15,818 nt of DNA from GCA-020344555 sp964548955. GTDB taxonomy: Bacteria; Planctomycetota; Phycisphaerae; UBA1845. The DNA lies in the NCBI GenBank assembly GCA_964548955.1, contig CAZJTP010000100.1, positions 1-15,818 on the forward strand. Direction: 5' to 3'. The stretch's first letter is position 1. Every line of letters begins with the position of its first letter. A program made the translations under genes and the position numbers. A model generated the notes under the pieces. That model made no database searches. It was not told the origin of the DNA and worked only from the letters and a program-made list of their open reading frames with translations. Of this stretch, positions 1-7,020 are shown in pieces.

Positions 1-89
1 CGGAGACGGCCCTGTCTCTGGCATACAAAACGAACACGAACTTACGTAGGACCGCATAGTAATGGGTTCCCCGGTGGCGCGCTCCTTTG

Positions 90-1178
90 TCAGGGATGAT
101 TGTCTTCGGAGGGTGACTCGGGTGCTGCGCGTTGTCGTTGTGTTTCGTCTTCGAGGATGCGCCGCTCGCGGGGTGTCAACGACTCAACTCCGGCGTCGGA
201 TATCTTACGGAGGATGTGCTCGACCGCTCTGTGATGCGCCGCGCGTTGTTCGCGGTCGCGCCGGGCCTTTTTCGCCTCTTTGCGGGCTCGACGTCGCTCG
301 AAGAAGCCGGGCTGTTGCCGTCGCGTCTCCTCGCGGTCCAGGGAGGTGTACCCCTTCGAGAAATCGTACCCGAACTCACCAGTCCCCATGCCACCCTGCT
401 CCCGCAGCATCCGCCGGTTCTGCCAGCAGGTGAAGTAACCGAACACAGCGATCATCAGTAACAACCAGCTTTGCTCCGTAAACAGGCCGAACAGCCCGAC
501 GATGACGGCACCAATCATCCCGGTGGCGGTCGCGATCTCCATCGACGTGTGGTGCCCCTTCCTGGGCCACAGCCACGCCTGGACGATCCGCCCGCCGTCA
601 AACGGGAAGATCGGCAACAGGTTGATCAGCAGGATGAAATAGCTCAGGCCGAAAAAACGTATCACCCAAAGCTGTGCCGTCGTCGGATGGAATGACACGT
701 CGGCAGGCCACATCGGGTGCAGAGGGTTCCACGGCACCGCACCGAGACGACCTGTCCAGAGCACCAGTACAAGCGTGCAGATCATACATAGAAACACGTT
801 GACCAACGGGCCGGCCACGGTCGTGATCATGTGCGCGGAAGCAGTGTGCGGCGGGTTGGTGTACGCAAGCCCTCCCAAAGGCCAGAGCAGAATCTCATCC
901 GCCTCACCGCCGGTATGGCGCGCGCCAAAGCAGTGGCCGAACTCATGGAGCAGCACGATGAAAAAAAGAAGCGCGTAGATGCCGAGTGCATTGACCAAGA
1001 CGCTGCCGAGCGACCAATCCAAACCTGAGTCAACCTTGGGTATCTCCATCCACACGAGCACAACCGCACAAATGACGAACACGATGTGCACGCGGACGTC
1101 GATGTCGAACAACCGGCCGATCCGAAACGACCAGTTGATTGGATTGTCCAGCGGTCTGCCGGCAGGAACCATGCTCAT
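90..1178 (-). CDS. M50-family (site-2) zinc metalloprotease with C-terminal tail module
   Basis: This 362-residue polytopic membrane protein is a site-2 protease, a zinc enzyme that cuts transmembrane segments inside the bilayer. The metal-binding HEFGH motif lies at residues 78-82 in a hydrophobic helix. The second family motif, NLLPIFPFDGGR, lies at about 186-197 and its Asp194 would be the third zinc ligand. AGPLVN at 122-127 also fits the family. There is no PDZ domain, so it belongs to the compact SpoIVFB-like type rather than RseP. After the last membrane segment (about residue 250) comes a basic linker and then a short tail module (318-350) that is also present in the rhomboid protease at 1732-2658. 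The ATG at 1178 follows GGGGAAA at good spacing. It is the last gene of the minus-strand group in this window. The substrate is unknown; family assignment is secure. Confidence 0.93.
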   Translation of the reverse strand: MSMVPAGRPLDNPINWSFRIGRLFDIDVRVHIVFVICAVVLVWMEIPKVDSGLDWSLGSVLVNALGIYALLFFIVLLHEFGHCFGARHTGGEADEILLWPLGGLAYTNPPHTASAHMITTVAGPLVNVFLCMICTLVLVLWTGRLGAVPWNPLHPMWPADVSFHPTTAQLWVIRFFGLSYFILLINLLPIFPFDGGRIVQAWLWPRKGHHTSMEIATATGMIGAVIVGLFGLFTEQSWLLLMIAVFGYFTCWQNRRMLREQGGMGTGEFGYDFSKGYTSLDREETRRQQPGFFERRRARKEAKKARRDREQRAAHHRAVEHILRKISDAGVESLTPRERRILEDETQRQRAAPESPSEDNHP

Positions 1179-1212
1179 GCGTTTCCCCGCAAACGATTTC
1201 CGCTTAACGAGC

Positions 1213-1230
1213 CGCGGGTTTCAACCCGCG
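1213..1230. repeat. Perfect 8-bp palindrome upstream of the M50 gene
   Basis: CGCGGGTT and AACCCGCG flank a two-base centre, so the whole 18 bp folds back on itself. It lies about 35 bases upstream of the M50 start codon and would be in its leader if transcription comes from further upstream. It resembles short GC-rich palindromes that I associate with planctomycete intergenic DNA; that is recognition, not a search result. Confidence 0.7.
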
Positions 1231-1248
1231 CGGACATCCGGATTGTGC

Positions 1249-1320
1249 TGTGCCGAGAATCCTTTCTCGGCACACACGAGAGGACCGAGAAGGGATTCTC
1301 GGTCCACCGGTTCTCGGTCC
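1249..1320. repeat. Two related hairpins plus a duplicated third arm
   Basis: Hairpin A (1249-1274) has an 11-bp stem TGTGCCGAGAA/TTCTCGGCACA with the loop TCCT. Hairpin B (1282-1305) has a 10-bp stem GGACCGAGAA/TTCTCGGTCC with the loop GGGA. A further copy of the second arm, TTCTCGGTCC, follows at 1311-1320, so the left arm of B can pair with either copy. Both hairpins share the core CCGAGAA/TTCTCGG. The cluster begins five bases from the stop of the small minus-strand ORF at 1326. It could act as a transcript-end or processing structure, or be a dispersed palindromic repeat. Confidence 0.75.
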
Positions 1321-1325
1321 AGCGA

Positions 1326-1565
1326 TCACAAATCCAACTCGTCGCGCTGTTGAGTCGTCAGCGCAGGTACCGGTTGGCCATCGCTTGCGGGCAAGAGCTG
1401 TATGCCCTTGGGACCGGTCTTTGTGCCGGGGATATTCAGATTTTTCCCGTCGCCGAGATCTACCCACACGCCCGATGGGCGCCGCCGAGGGCTAGCTAAG
1501 TCCCAATCACCCCAACTCATTCCATTTCCGTTGCGCACCACCTCAACAATTTCATCCCATGTCAT
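1326..1565 (-). CDS. Possible small hypothetical protein (79 aa)
   Basis: I do not recognise a family. The reading frame is open from an ATG at 1565 (start MTWDEIVEVVRNGNG) to a TGA at 1326. It is acidic and rich in Gly and Trp: two Trp residues flank WGDWD near residue 20, and there is a short G-D-G-K-N-L-N-I-P-G stretch in the middle. There is no signal peptide or membrane helix. A weak purine run (GAGAG) sits about 8 bases ahead of the ATG. The composition looks more protein-like than the antisense frames here, and otherwise the gap between the rhomboid and M50 genes would be 553 bp. It lies in the same direction as both neighbours and ends against a hairpin cluster. It could still be a chance frame. 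Confidence 0.42.
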   Translation of the reverse strand: MTWDEIVEVVRNGNGMSWGDWDLASPRRRPSGVWVDLGDGKNLNIPGTKTGPKGIQLLPASDGQPVPALTTQQRDELDL

Positions 1566-1618
1566 CGCACACTCTCAACTCCACAGGGATCCCGGTGTGT
1601 CTACTTCCTGACGGTCTA

Positions 1619-1720
1619 CGCAGGCCGCAATTCGCACGGGGTTGCCTGCTACCGCGTAATGTTCCAGCTGACGCGATATCTGCGCAGGCTTTAGCCTGCG
1701 GCTCGCTCGGGACGTCCCGA
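1619..1720. repeat. Palindrome cluster downstream of the rhomboid gene
   Basis: Three inverted-repeat elements occur in about 100 bp. First, GCAGGC at 1620-1625 faces GCCTGC at 1644-1649. Second, CGCAGGCT/AGCCTGCG is a perfect 8-bp palindrome around TT at 1683-1700. Third, TCGGGACGTCCCGA at 1707-1720 is an uninterrupted 14-bp palindrome. The last one sits 12 bp beyond the rhomboid stop codon, where it could help end the transcript, although no T-run follows. The repeated GCAGGC/GCCTGC arms suggest one repeat family. Confidence 0.65.
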
Positions 1721-1731
1721 TACGCAATCAG

Positions 1732-2658
1732 TTATAGTCGATCAACGCGCCCCGCCTCTTGATCCCGTTGTCGCTGCCGTTCGGTTGCATCTTGGAGCGC
1801 CCGCTTCTCCGCCTCGGTCAGGCTGTGGATGCCTCCGTCGTAAACTTTCTTGAGGATGCGGTCGATTGTCTCCGCGTCCGCGCGGCGTTCCGCGACCTTG
1901 GCGGTAAACCCTCGCGGTTTTCGCGCCCGGACCGGACGGTGAGATCCCGACGAACGCGATGTAAGTCGCCGCCACCACGTCCGTCCGCTCGCTGACCACC
2001 ACGTGTCACCCTTCATCGCCCACCACACGCCGAAGCCCAGACCAGCCAGATGGCAAGCCTCCCCGCCGTAGTTGGCCCCCCGTCCCAGCACCGTCAGGAG
2101 TGCTATACCTCCGAAGATAAGCGCGGCTGTTCGAATGCGGATCGGAAAGAGGAAATAAACGTATACGGTCGCCGTCGGAAACAAGACAGCCACGATGCCC
2201 AGCAGGCCATAGATCGAGCCCGACGCCCCCACCGCGGGCATCTCAGGATGGATCACGCCGTATACCCCGAGAATCGTGTAGAACACGTTCCCAATCAATC
2301 CGCAGAGCGTGTAGATTGTGAAGAACTTGCGCGTCGACCACATTCGTTCGAGCGGCCGGCCGAGGAAGTGAAGTCCGATCATGTTCAGCAGCAGGTGCCC
2401 GGTGCCCGCGTGCAGGTATTGCGCTGTTATGAGTCGCCAGATCTGACCGTGCATGACAGCTTTGGCCTGCATCGCGCCGAAGGCGAAGATATAGTCACCC
2501 AAGGTTATGCGCAGATAAAACGGCACGAACACGACAACATTGATGATGATCAATATGGTGACGATGCTGCGCCCAACGTGTACGTGGGACGGGCCTGTGG
2601 ACCAGACCGGTCCGCGTGTCGGCCCGCGTCTGGCGTAATCTCGATCCTGCCAACCCAT
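1732..2658 (-). CDS. Rhomboid-family intramembrane serine protease
   Basis: This 308-residue rhomboid protease cuts membrane proteins within or next to their transmembrane helices. The catalytic serine is Ser146 in GASGSIYG and the catalytic histidine is His203 in the motif H-L-A-G-L-G-F-G. The supporting His/Asn pair of the family is present as H83-x4-H88-x3-N92 in HAGTGHLLLNM. About six membrane segments fill residues 31-215. The rest is a basic cytosolic tail ending in a short helical module (264-297) that matches the tail of the M50 protease at 90-1178. The start codon is 12 bp after the stop of the Nudix gene, so the two are probably co-transcribed. No clear Shine-Dalgarno sequence is visible, which fits re-initiation from the gene ahead. 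The substrate is unknown. Confidence 0.94.
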   Translation of the reverse strand: MGWQDRDYARRGPTRGPVWSTGPSHVHVGRSIVTILIIINVVVFVPFYLRITLGDYIFAFGAMQAKAVMHGQIWRLITAQYLHAGTGHLLLNMIGLHFLGRPLERMWSTRKFFTIYTLCGLIGNVFYTILGVYGVIHPEMPAVGASGSIYGLLGIVAVLFPTATVYVYFLFPIRIRTAALIFGGIALLTVLGRGANYGGEACHLAGLGFGVWWAMKGDTWWSASGRTWWRRLTSRSSGSHRPVRARKPRGFTAKVAERRADAETIDRILKKVYDGGIHSLTEAEKRALQDATERQRQRDQEAGRVDRL

Positions 2659-2670
2659 AAGACAGTTCTG

Positions 2671-3183
2671 CTACTTATGATCCCCGAGGAAGTACCGGCC
2701 GAGAACCGCTATGGTCTTCCCGTCAACAAACTCGCCGCGGATAAGCCGGTTGCGAACCTCGTCCACTTCGATCGGCTCAGCAACAATACGCTCGCTACCC
2801 TGGAGGTTCTGCCCGACCTGTGTGAGTTCGTTCGCCACGAATGCGTGCATCCGCTCGGTACAGAAGCCGGGTGAGGTGTAAAACTCCATCAGCGGTTGCA
2901 TCCGACCCGCCCGGTAGCCCGTCTCCTCCTCGAGCTCGCGCCGGGCCGTTTCGATCGGTTTTTCGTTGGGTTCAAGCGTCCCGGCGGGTAGCTCCCGAAG
3001 TTCGCTCTCGACGGTGTAGCGGTAGTTGCGGATCATCACGATGCGACGGTCGTCCAGGATCGGCAGAATCACCACCGCTCCCGGATGGACCACGACATCA
3101 CGGGTGATCGGGTCAGGTCCGTCCTGCGCGTATACTCTGTGTTCAACGGAAAACAGACGGGTAGTAAGTAGCAGCTTTCGCAT
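2671..3183 (-). CDS. Nudix hydrolase, ADP-ribose pyrophosphatase type
   Basis: This 170-residue enzyme would hydrolyse a nucleoside diphosphate linked to another group, most likely ADP-ribose to AMP and ribose 5-phosphate, in the cytoplasm. A complete Nudix box runs from Gly68 to Tyr90: G68, E74, then RELEEETGY at 82-90, which supplies the metal-binding glutamates. The preceding ELPAG and the following SPGF (104-107) with Glu110 are typical of the ADP-ribose/NudF branch rather than of MutT. Length is slightly shorter than E. coli NudF (about 209). The ATG at 3183 has AGGGG at good spacing and lies behind a near-consensus promoter. It is the first gene of the group that continues into the rhomboid protease. 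Exact substrate cannot be fixed from sequence alone. Confidence 0.9.
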   Translation of the reverse strand: MRKLLLTTRLFSVEHRVYAQDGPDPITRDVVVHPGAVVILPILDDRRIVMIRNYRYTVESELRELPAGTLEPNEKPIETARRELEEETGYRAGRMQPLMEFYTSPGFCTERMHAFVANELTQVGQNLQGSERIVAEPIEVDEVRNRLIRGEFVDGKTIAVLGRYFLGDHK

Positions 3184-3233
3184 TATTGACCCCTGGGATA
3201 CGGCTTGACCTTGCTCTGGCCATCGGCAACTGC

Positions 3234-3262
3234 ATTATAGGTCCGCCCTGATCGTCCGGCAA
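3234..3262 (-). promoter_or_regulatory. Sigma70-type promoter for the Nudix-rhomboid genes
   Basis: On the minus strand, TTGCCG (3262-3257) and a perfect TATAAT (3239-3234) are separated by exactly 17 bases. Transcription would begin near 3227, giving a leader of about 44 bases that contains the AGGGG ribosome-binding site of the Nudix gene. Confidence 0.6.
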
Positions 3263-3317
3263 TCGGTGCCGGTCTGTCGAAATGGGGCGGGCGCGCAGCG
3301 GGGAATCACACCGCAGC

Positions 3318-3346
3318 TTGTCGAGGCGCGCAGTCACACGTATCAT
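3318..3346 (+). promoter_or_regulatory. Sigma70-type promoter for dxr-rseP
   Basis: TTGTCG (3318-3323) and TATCAT (3341-3346) are separated by 17 bases. The predicted start near 3353 gives a leader of about 45 bases before the dxr ATG at 3398. It also excludes the upstream in-frame ATG at 3266. It is divergent from the Nudix promoter, with only about 55 bp between the two -35 elements, so one regulator could affect both. Confidence 0.52.
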
Positions 3347-3397
3347 GTCACCCGAGAATTCCACGGGTTTCCGATTGACTGCGCAAATGAGAACCGG

Positions 3398-4549
3398 ATG
3401 AAAAAACGGGCCATCATCCTTGGATCGACCGGATCCGTTGGCAGGCGAACGCTCGAGGTTCTGGCGGACCTGTCGGAGGAATGGGAGATTGCCGGGCTTA
3501 CGGCCGGTTCTCGCTATCAGCAACTAGCCGACCAGGCGAACCGGTTCCGACCGGAAGCGGTCGCCATTGCTCGGGCGGACGGCGGCGCAGACCTGGATGC
3601 GGCGCTTGCCTACTCGCCGACCATACACAGCGGTGATCGCGCCCTGCTCGATCTGGTCGACAGCGTCCCTTGCGATTGCGTCATCAGCGCGGTGGTCGGA
3701 GCGGGCGGTCTCGCTGCAACCCTGCGGGCGGTCGAGCTTGGACGGCGAATCGCCCTGGCGAACAAGGAGGCGTTGGTCATTGCCGGATCGCTTGTAATGC
3801 GGTTGGCGGAGCAAAACGGCGCGGAGATCATCCCGGTCGACAGTGAGCACTCGGCGATCTTCCAGGCCATGCACGCGGGTCGGGCGGGCGACGTCCACAA
3901 GGTTTATCTAACCGCCTCCGGGGGGCCGTTTAGAACCTGGAGCCGGGAGGCAATGGACGCCATCACGGTCGAGGACGCGCTTCGCCATCCGACGTGGGAG
4001 ATGGGGCCAAAGATCACGATCGACTCAGCCACCATGATGAACAAGGCCCTGGAAATCGTGGAGGCCCGCTGGCTTTTCGATCTGAAACCGGACCAGATTG
4101 GCGTGGTCATCCATCCGGAGTCGATCATACACTCACTGGTGGAGTATTGTGACGGTTCGTTGATTGCTCAGCTCGGTAGGCCCGATATGCGTACGCCGAT
4201 CCAGTACGCTCTGACGTATCCGAAGCGGCACCCGTGCCCCACCCGGAGGTTGGATCTTGCCGCGGTCTGCCAGCTCAACCTGCACCCGCCCGACACGCAG
4301 GCGTTTCCCGCACTGCGATTGGGGCATGAGGTGGCCCGGCGAGGCGGGACGGCCGGTGCGGTGCTCAATGCGGCAAACGAGGCGGCGGTTGACCTGTTCC
4401 GCGAGGGCGTCATACCGTTTTGCGACATCGCTCGTCAAACTGAGCAAGCTCTGACGGAGCACGAGTTTATCGCCTCGCCCACGCTCGAGGACCTGCTCGA
4501 CGCGGATCGGTGGGCGCGACAAAAGGTGGCTCGATGCATAACCTGTTGA
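3398..4549 (+). CDS. dxr: 1-deoxy-D-xylulose 5-phosphate reductoisomerase
   Basis: Dxr converts 1-deoxy-D-xylulose 5-phosphate to 2-C-methyl-D-erythritol 4-phosphate with NADPH, the first committed step of the MEP isoprenoid pathway. At 383 residues it is close to the E. coli length. The NADPH-binding loop GSTGSVG is at 9-15 and ANKEAL at 121-126. The divalent-metal site is D148-S149-E150 with E219, and the substrate loop includes ASGGPF (173-178), HPTWEMG near W200, MMNKALE (213-219) and HPES (239-242). I chose ATG 3398 because MKKRAIILGSTGSVG is the normal family start; 44 extra upstream codons have no family resemblance and lie before the predicted transcript start. The 3' end overlaps rseP by 16 bp. 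The last residues (RCITC) are probably shaped by the rseP ribosome-binding site and start. No uppS or cdsA lies between, unlike in E. coli. Confidence 0.97.
   Translation: MKKRAIILGSTGSVGRRTLEVLADLSEEWEIAGLTAGSRYQQLADQANRFRPEAVAIARADGGADLDAALAYSPTIHSGDRALLDLVDSVPCDCVISAVVGAGGLAATLRAVELGRRIALANKEALVIAGSLVMRLAEQNGAEIIPVDSEHSAIFQAMHAGRAGDVHKVYLTASGGPFRTWSREAMDAITVEDALRHPTWEMGPKITIDSATMMNKALEIVEARWLFDLKPDQIGVVIHPESIIHSLVEYCDGSLIAQLGRPDMRTPIQYALTYPKRHPCPTRRLDLAAVCQLNLHPPDTQAFPALRLGHEVARRGGTAGAVLNAANEAAVDLFREGVIPFCDIARQTEQALTEHEFIASPTLEDLLDADRWARQKVARCITC
4521..4529 (+). promoter_or_regulatory. Ribosome-binding site that sets the rseP start
   Basis: AAAAGGTGG lies inside the 3' end of dxr, with the AAGG core 7 bases ahead of ATG 4534. 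This favours that ATG over the in-frame GTG at 4510 and suggests that rseP translation is coupled to the end of dxr. Confidence 0.6.
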
Positions 4550-7020
4550 CCCAGCCTGAGTCCTTCCTCTTCGCCCAATGGTCGCCACTGGCGGTTTTTG
4601 GGAGCATCTGGCCGTATGTTCTGATGCTGCTTGGCTTCTCGCTGATCGTGTGTGTACACGAAATCGGACACTTCGCGGTTGCCAAGTGGACAGGCGTGCG
4701 CGTTGAGAAGTTCGCGGTTGGCTTCGGCCGCGAACTCTTCGGGTTCACCCGAGGCGAAACACGCTACTCCTTCAACATCCTCCCGCTGGGCGGGTATGTG
4801 AAGATGCTCGGGCAGGAGGATTTCGACGACAAGACCAAGGAGCTGCAGTTCAAGGACGACCCGCGATCGTTCATCAATAAGCCCATCGGGCACCGGGCGG
4901 CCATCGTGTCAGCCGGTGTCATCATGAACGTCCTGTTCGCCTGTCTGCTATTCATGATCGTTTTTATGATCGGCATGGAAGCGATGGGCACTCGGATCGC
5001 ATTTGTCGAGCCGGACAGTCCGGCCGAACGTGCCGGCCTGCTGCCGGGCGATGATATCAAGAAGATCAATGGGGAGAACGTCCTCGAATTCAACGAGGTT
5101 CGTATGGCGGTCATGCTCGCGCCGCTTCACGAGCCGATCGAGTTCATCGTGGAGCGTGACGGTCAGCTTAAATCGGTCCGCGTCGAACCGGAGTACACGA
5201 TCCCCGAAAGTACGCGGGACATCCGTCGGCAGATCGTCGGGATTCAGCCGGGTGTAACCCGTAAGATTATCGTTGTCGGCCCGGAGATCGATCAATCCAG
5301 ACCCGACCAACCGCACGTTGGCGACGTCATCGTTGAAATCGACGGTGTTGAGGTCACCGATCAGAACGCCAGCGAGGTCATCAACACCCTGGTGTACGCG
5401 AAGGGAGACGTATATGTTGAGCGGAAGGATCCGAACAATCCCGAAGCCGCTCTGCAGCGGGTCAAGGTTGACATTCCACCCATCCTGACGCTCTACCCGA
5501 GCAAGACTGAGGGAGGAAGCGACATCAGCGTGCTCGGCCTGCGACCGTTGGTTCGTTTCTTCTCGGTCGATCCCAGAGGCCGCGCGTACCTGGCCGGCCT
5601 CAATGCCGGTGATACCGTGCTGAGTTGGGACGACATTCGATATCCGAGCAACACGGATATCGCTCGTTCCATTCGGGAGTGCCCCGAGCGAGACATCCAC
5701 TTTACGGTTCGGAAGCTGGACGACCGGGTTGTTGAGGGGTTCATTCGTCCTAAACGCAACCGTCGCGGGCCCGCCACCATCCAGGCGATCTGCAAGACAA
5801 TTGCTGATAACGCACGTTCCGACGGCGGACCGCGAGCGTATTTCTCCGATATCCGTCGCTTCGGTCGGGCCTATCGGGCGGGGATTGAAGCGGGTGACGA
5901 AATCCTGTCCTGCATGGGTATCGCAAACCCCACCATGGCCGAGGTCAACCGGGCAATCAGAACCGGCGCCCGCCGGGACGTCGCCATAAAGGTCAGGAAG
6001 GCGAATGGGAAGCCGTCTGCGACGTGGGTCCAGCCGCAGCGTCCCGGCTCCATCGACGCCCGGTATAGTCTGGTGGCGGATGACGTGATGCGAGTTGCTG
6101 GAATCGCCGAGATGATCCACGGGCAACCCAGCCCGGCGATACAGGCCGGTCTTACTTCCGGTGTGTGGATCACGGCTGTAAACGGTAAGCCCATCTCACG
6201 ATGGCGCGAGTTGATCGACGCTTTCCGCGCAAACGCCGGGAGCAATGTCGAATTGGCGTATCTGGACAACGAGAATCATCCTCGCGTCGCCGCGTTCCCT
6301 GTACCCCACTCTCTACGCACTCAGCTTGGTGTCGGACCTGAGGCACGTATCGTGAGCATCGACGGACGCAAGACCGTAATGATTCCGGCGGGTCGCGGGC
6401 GCGAAGAGGCAGCCGTCGGTTATCGCAAGGCGACGCGGATGATCCTCACCGAACTCGTCGGCCGAACGGACGTACCGGTCGAGTATCGTGCCGACCCTCT
6501 GGCGGAGATTCAAACTCGGACCATCGACGTAACACAAGACATGGTCGATCCGTGGCTGGGACGCATCGCGTTTTCGGCGAACATCGACGTCGCACCCGAG
6601 ACCAAGTTGCTCAAGGGCGAAAACGCGCTCGACGCCGTCTGGATCGGCCTGCACAAGACGTATTACTTCATCTTCCAGGTCTACAAGATTCTGGAACGCA
6701 TGATCTTCACGCGGAGCGTCGGGATCGACGCCGTGTCCGGACCGCTGGGGATCATCGATATCGGCAGCAGGATGGCGCGATCGGGGCTGATCGACCTCAT
6801 CTTCTTTATGGCCATCATCTCGGCAAACCTGGCGGTAATTAATTTCCTGCCCCTGCCGATTGTCGACGGCGGGTTGATGATCTTCTTGATCATCGAAAAG
6901 ATCAAAGGCAGCCCCGTCAGCCTTCGCGTGCAGGTGGCCACGCAGATGATCGGACTGTTCCTGATTGTCGGCGCCTTTTTGTATATCACCTTCAACGACG
7001 CCATGCGCCTGTGGGGCTGA
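4534..7020 (+). CDS. rseP: RseP-type site-2 zinc metalloprotease with expanded multi-PDZ region
   Basis: This is an RseP-like regulated intramembrane protease; in E. coli the homologue cleaves RseA to release the envelope-stress sigma factor. The zinc motif HEIGH is at residues 42-46. FNILPLGGYVKMLG follows near 80-93, and the second motif NFLPLPIVDGG is near 770-780 with Asp778 as the expected metal ligand. Membrane helices are near 26-42, 130-150, 750-775 and 800-820. At 828 residues it is almost twice the E. coli length (450). The extra length is in the region between the membrane halves, which holds five clear PDZ-like units (about 152-222, 242-317, 337-407, 432-502, 519-592) and a probable degenerate sixth (about 600-655), against two in E. 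coli. The usual AGPxxN is AGVIMN here. It overlaps dxr and the two are likely co-transcribed. The substrate is not evident: no sigma or anti-sigma gene is nearby. Confidence 0.94.
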   Translation: MHNLLTQPESFLFAQWSPLAVFGSIWPYVLMLLGFSLIVCVHEIGHFAVAKWTGVRVEKFAVGFGRELFGFTRGETRYSFNILPLGGYVKMLGQEDFDDKTKELQFKDDPRSFINKPIGHRAAIVSAGVIMNVLFACLLFMIVFMIGMEAMGTRIAFVEPDSPAERAGLLPGDDIKKINGENVLEFNEVRMAVMLAPLHEPIEFIVERDGQLKSVRVEPEYTIPESTRDIRRQIVGIQPGVTRKIIVVGPEIDQSRPDQPHVGDVIVEIDGVEVTDQNASEVINTLVYAKGDVYVERKDPNNPEAALQRVKVDIPPILTLYPSKTEGGSDISVLGLRPLVRFFSVDPRGRAYLAGLNAGDTVLSWDDIRYPSNTDIARSIRECPERDIHFTVRKLDDRVVEGFIRPKRNRRGPATIQAICKTIADNARSDGGPRAYFSDIRRFGRAYRAGIEAGDEILSCMGIANPTMAEVNRAIRTGARRDVAIKVRKANGKPSATWVQPQRPGSIDARYSLVADDVMRVAGIAEMIHGQPSPAIQAGLTSGVWITAVNGKPISRWRELIDAFRANAGSNVELAYLDNENHPRVAAFPVPHSLRTQLGVGPEARIVSIDGRKTVMIPAGRGREEAAVGYRKATRMILTELVGRTDVPVEYRADPLAEIQTRTIDVTQDMVDPWLGRIAFSANIDVAPETKLLKGENALDAVWIGLHKTYYFIFQVYKILERMIFTRSVGIDAVSGPLGIIDIGSRMARSGLIDLIFFMAIISANLAVINFLPLPIVDGGLMIFLIIEKIKGSPVSLRVQVATQMIGLFLIVGAFLYITFNDAMRLWG

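Noticed and set aside
1..57. Possible start of another minus-strand gene (MRSYVSSCSFCMPETG)
   Set aside because: Only 19 codons are visible, the ribosome-binding site is doubtful and nothing is recognisable; it cannot be supported from this window.
2050..2874. 274-codon plus-strand open frame
   Set aside because: It is antisense to the rhomboid and Nudix genes, both secured by catalytic motifs.
3266..3397. In-frame extension of dxr to the ATG at 3266
   Set aside because: The 44 extra residues have no resemblance to Dxr, the ATG lies before the predicted transcript start, and the family begins at MKKRAIILGSTG.
4510..4533. GTG at 4510 as the rseP start
   Set aside because: It lacks a ribosome-binding site, while ATG 4534 has AAAAGGTGG at good spacing.
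4948..6126. 392-codon open frame on the minus strand
   Set aside because: It is fully antisense to rseP, lacks recognisable motifs, and long antisense frames are common in GC-rich DNA.
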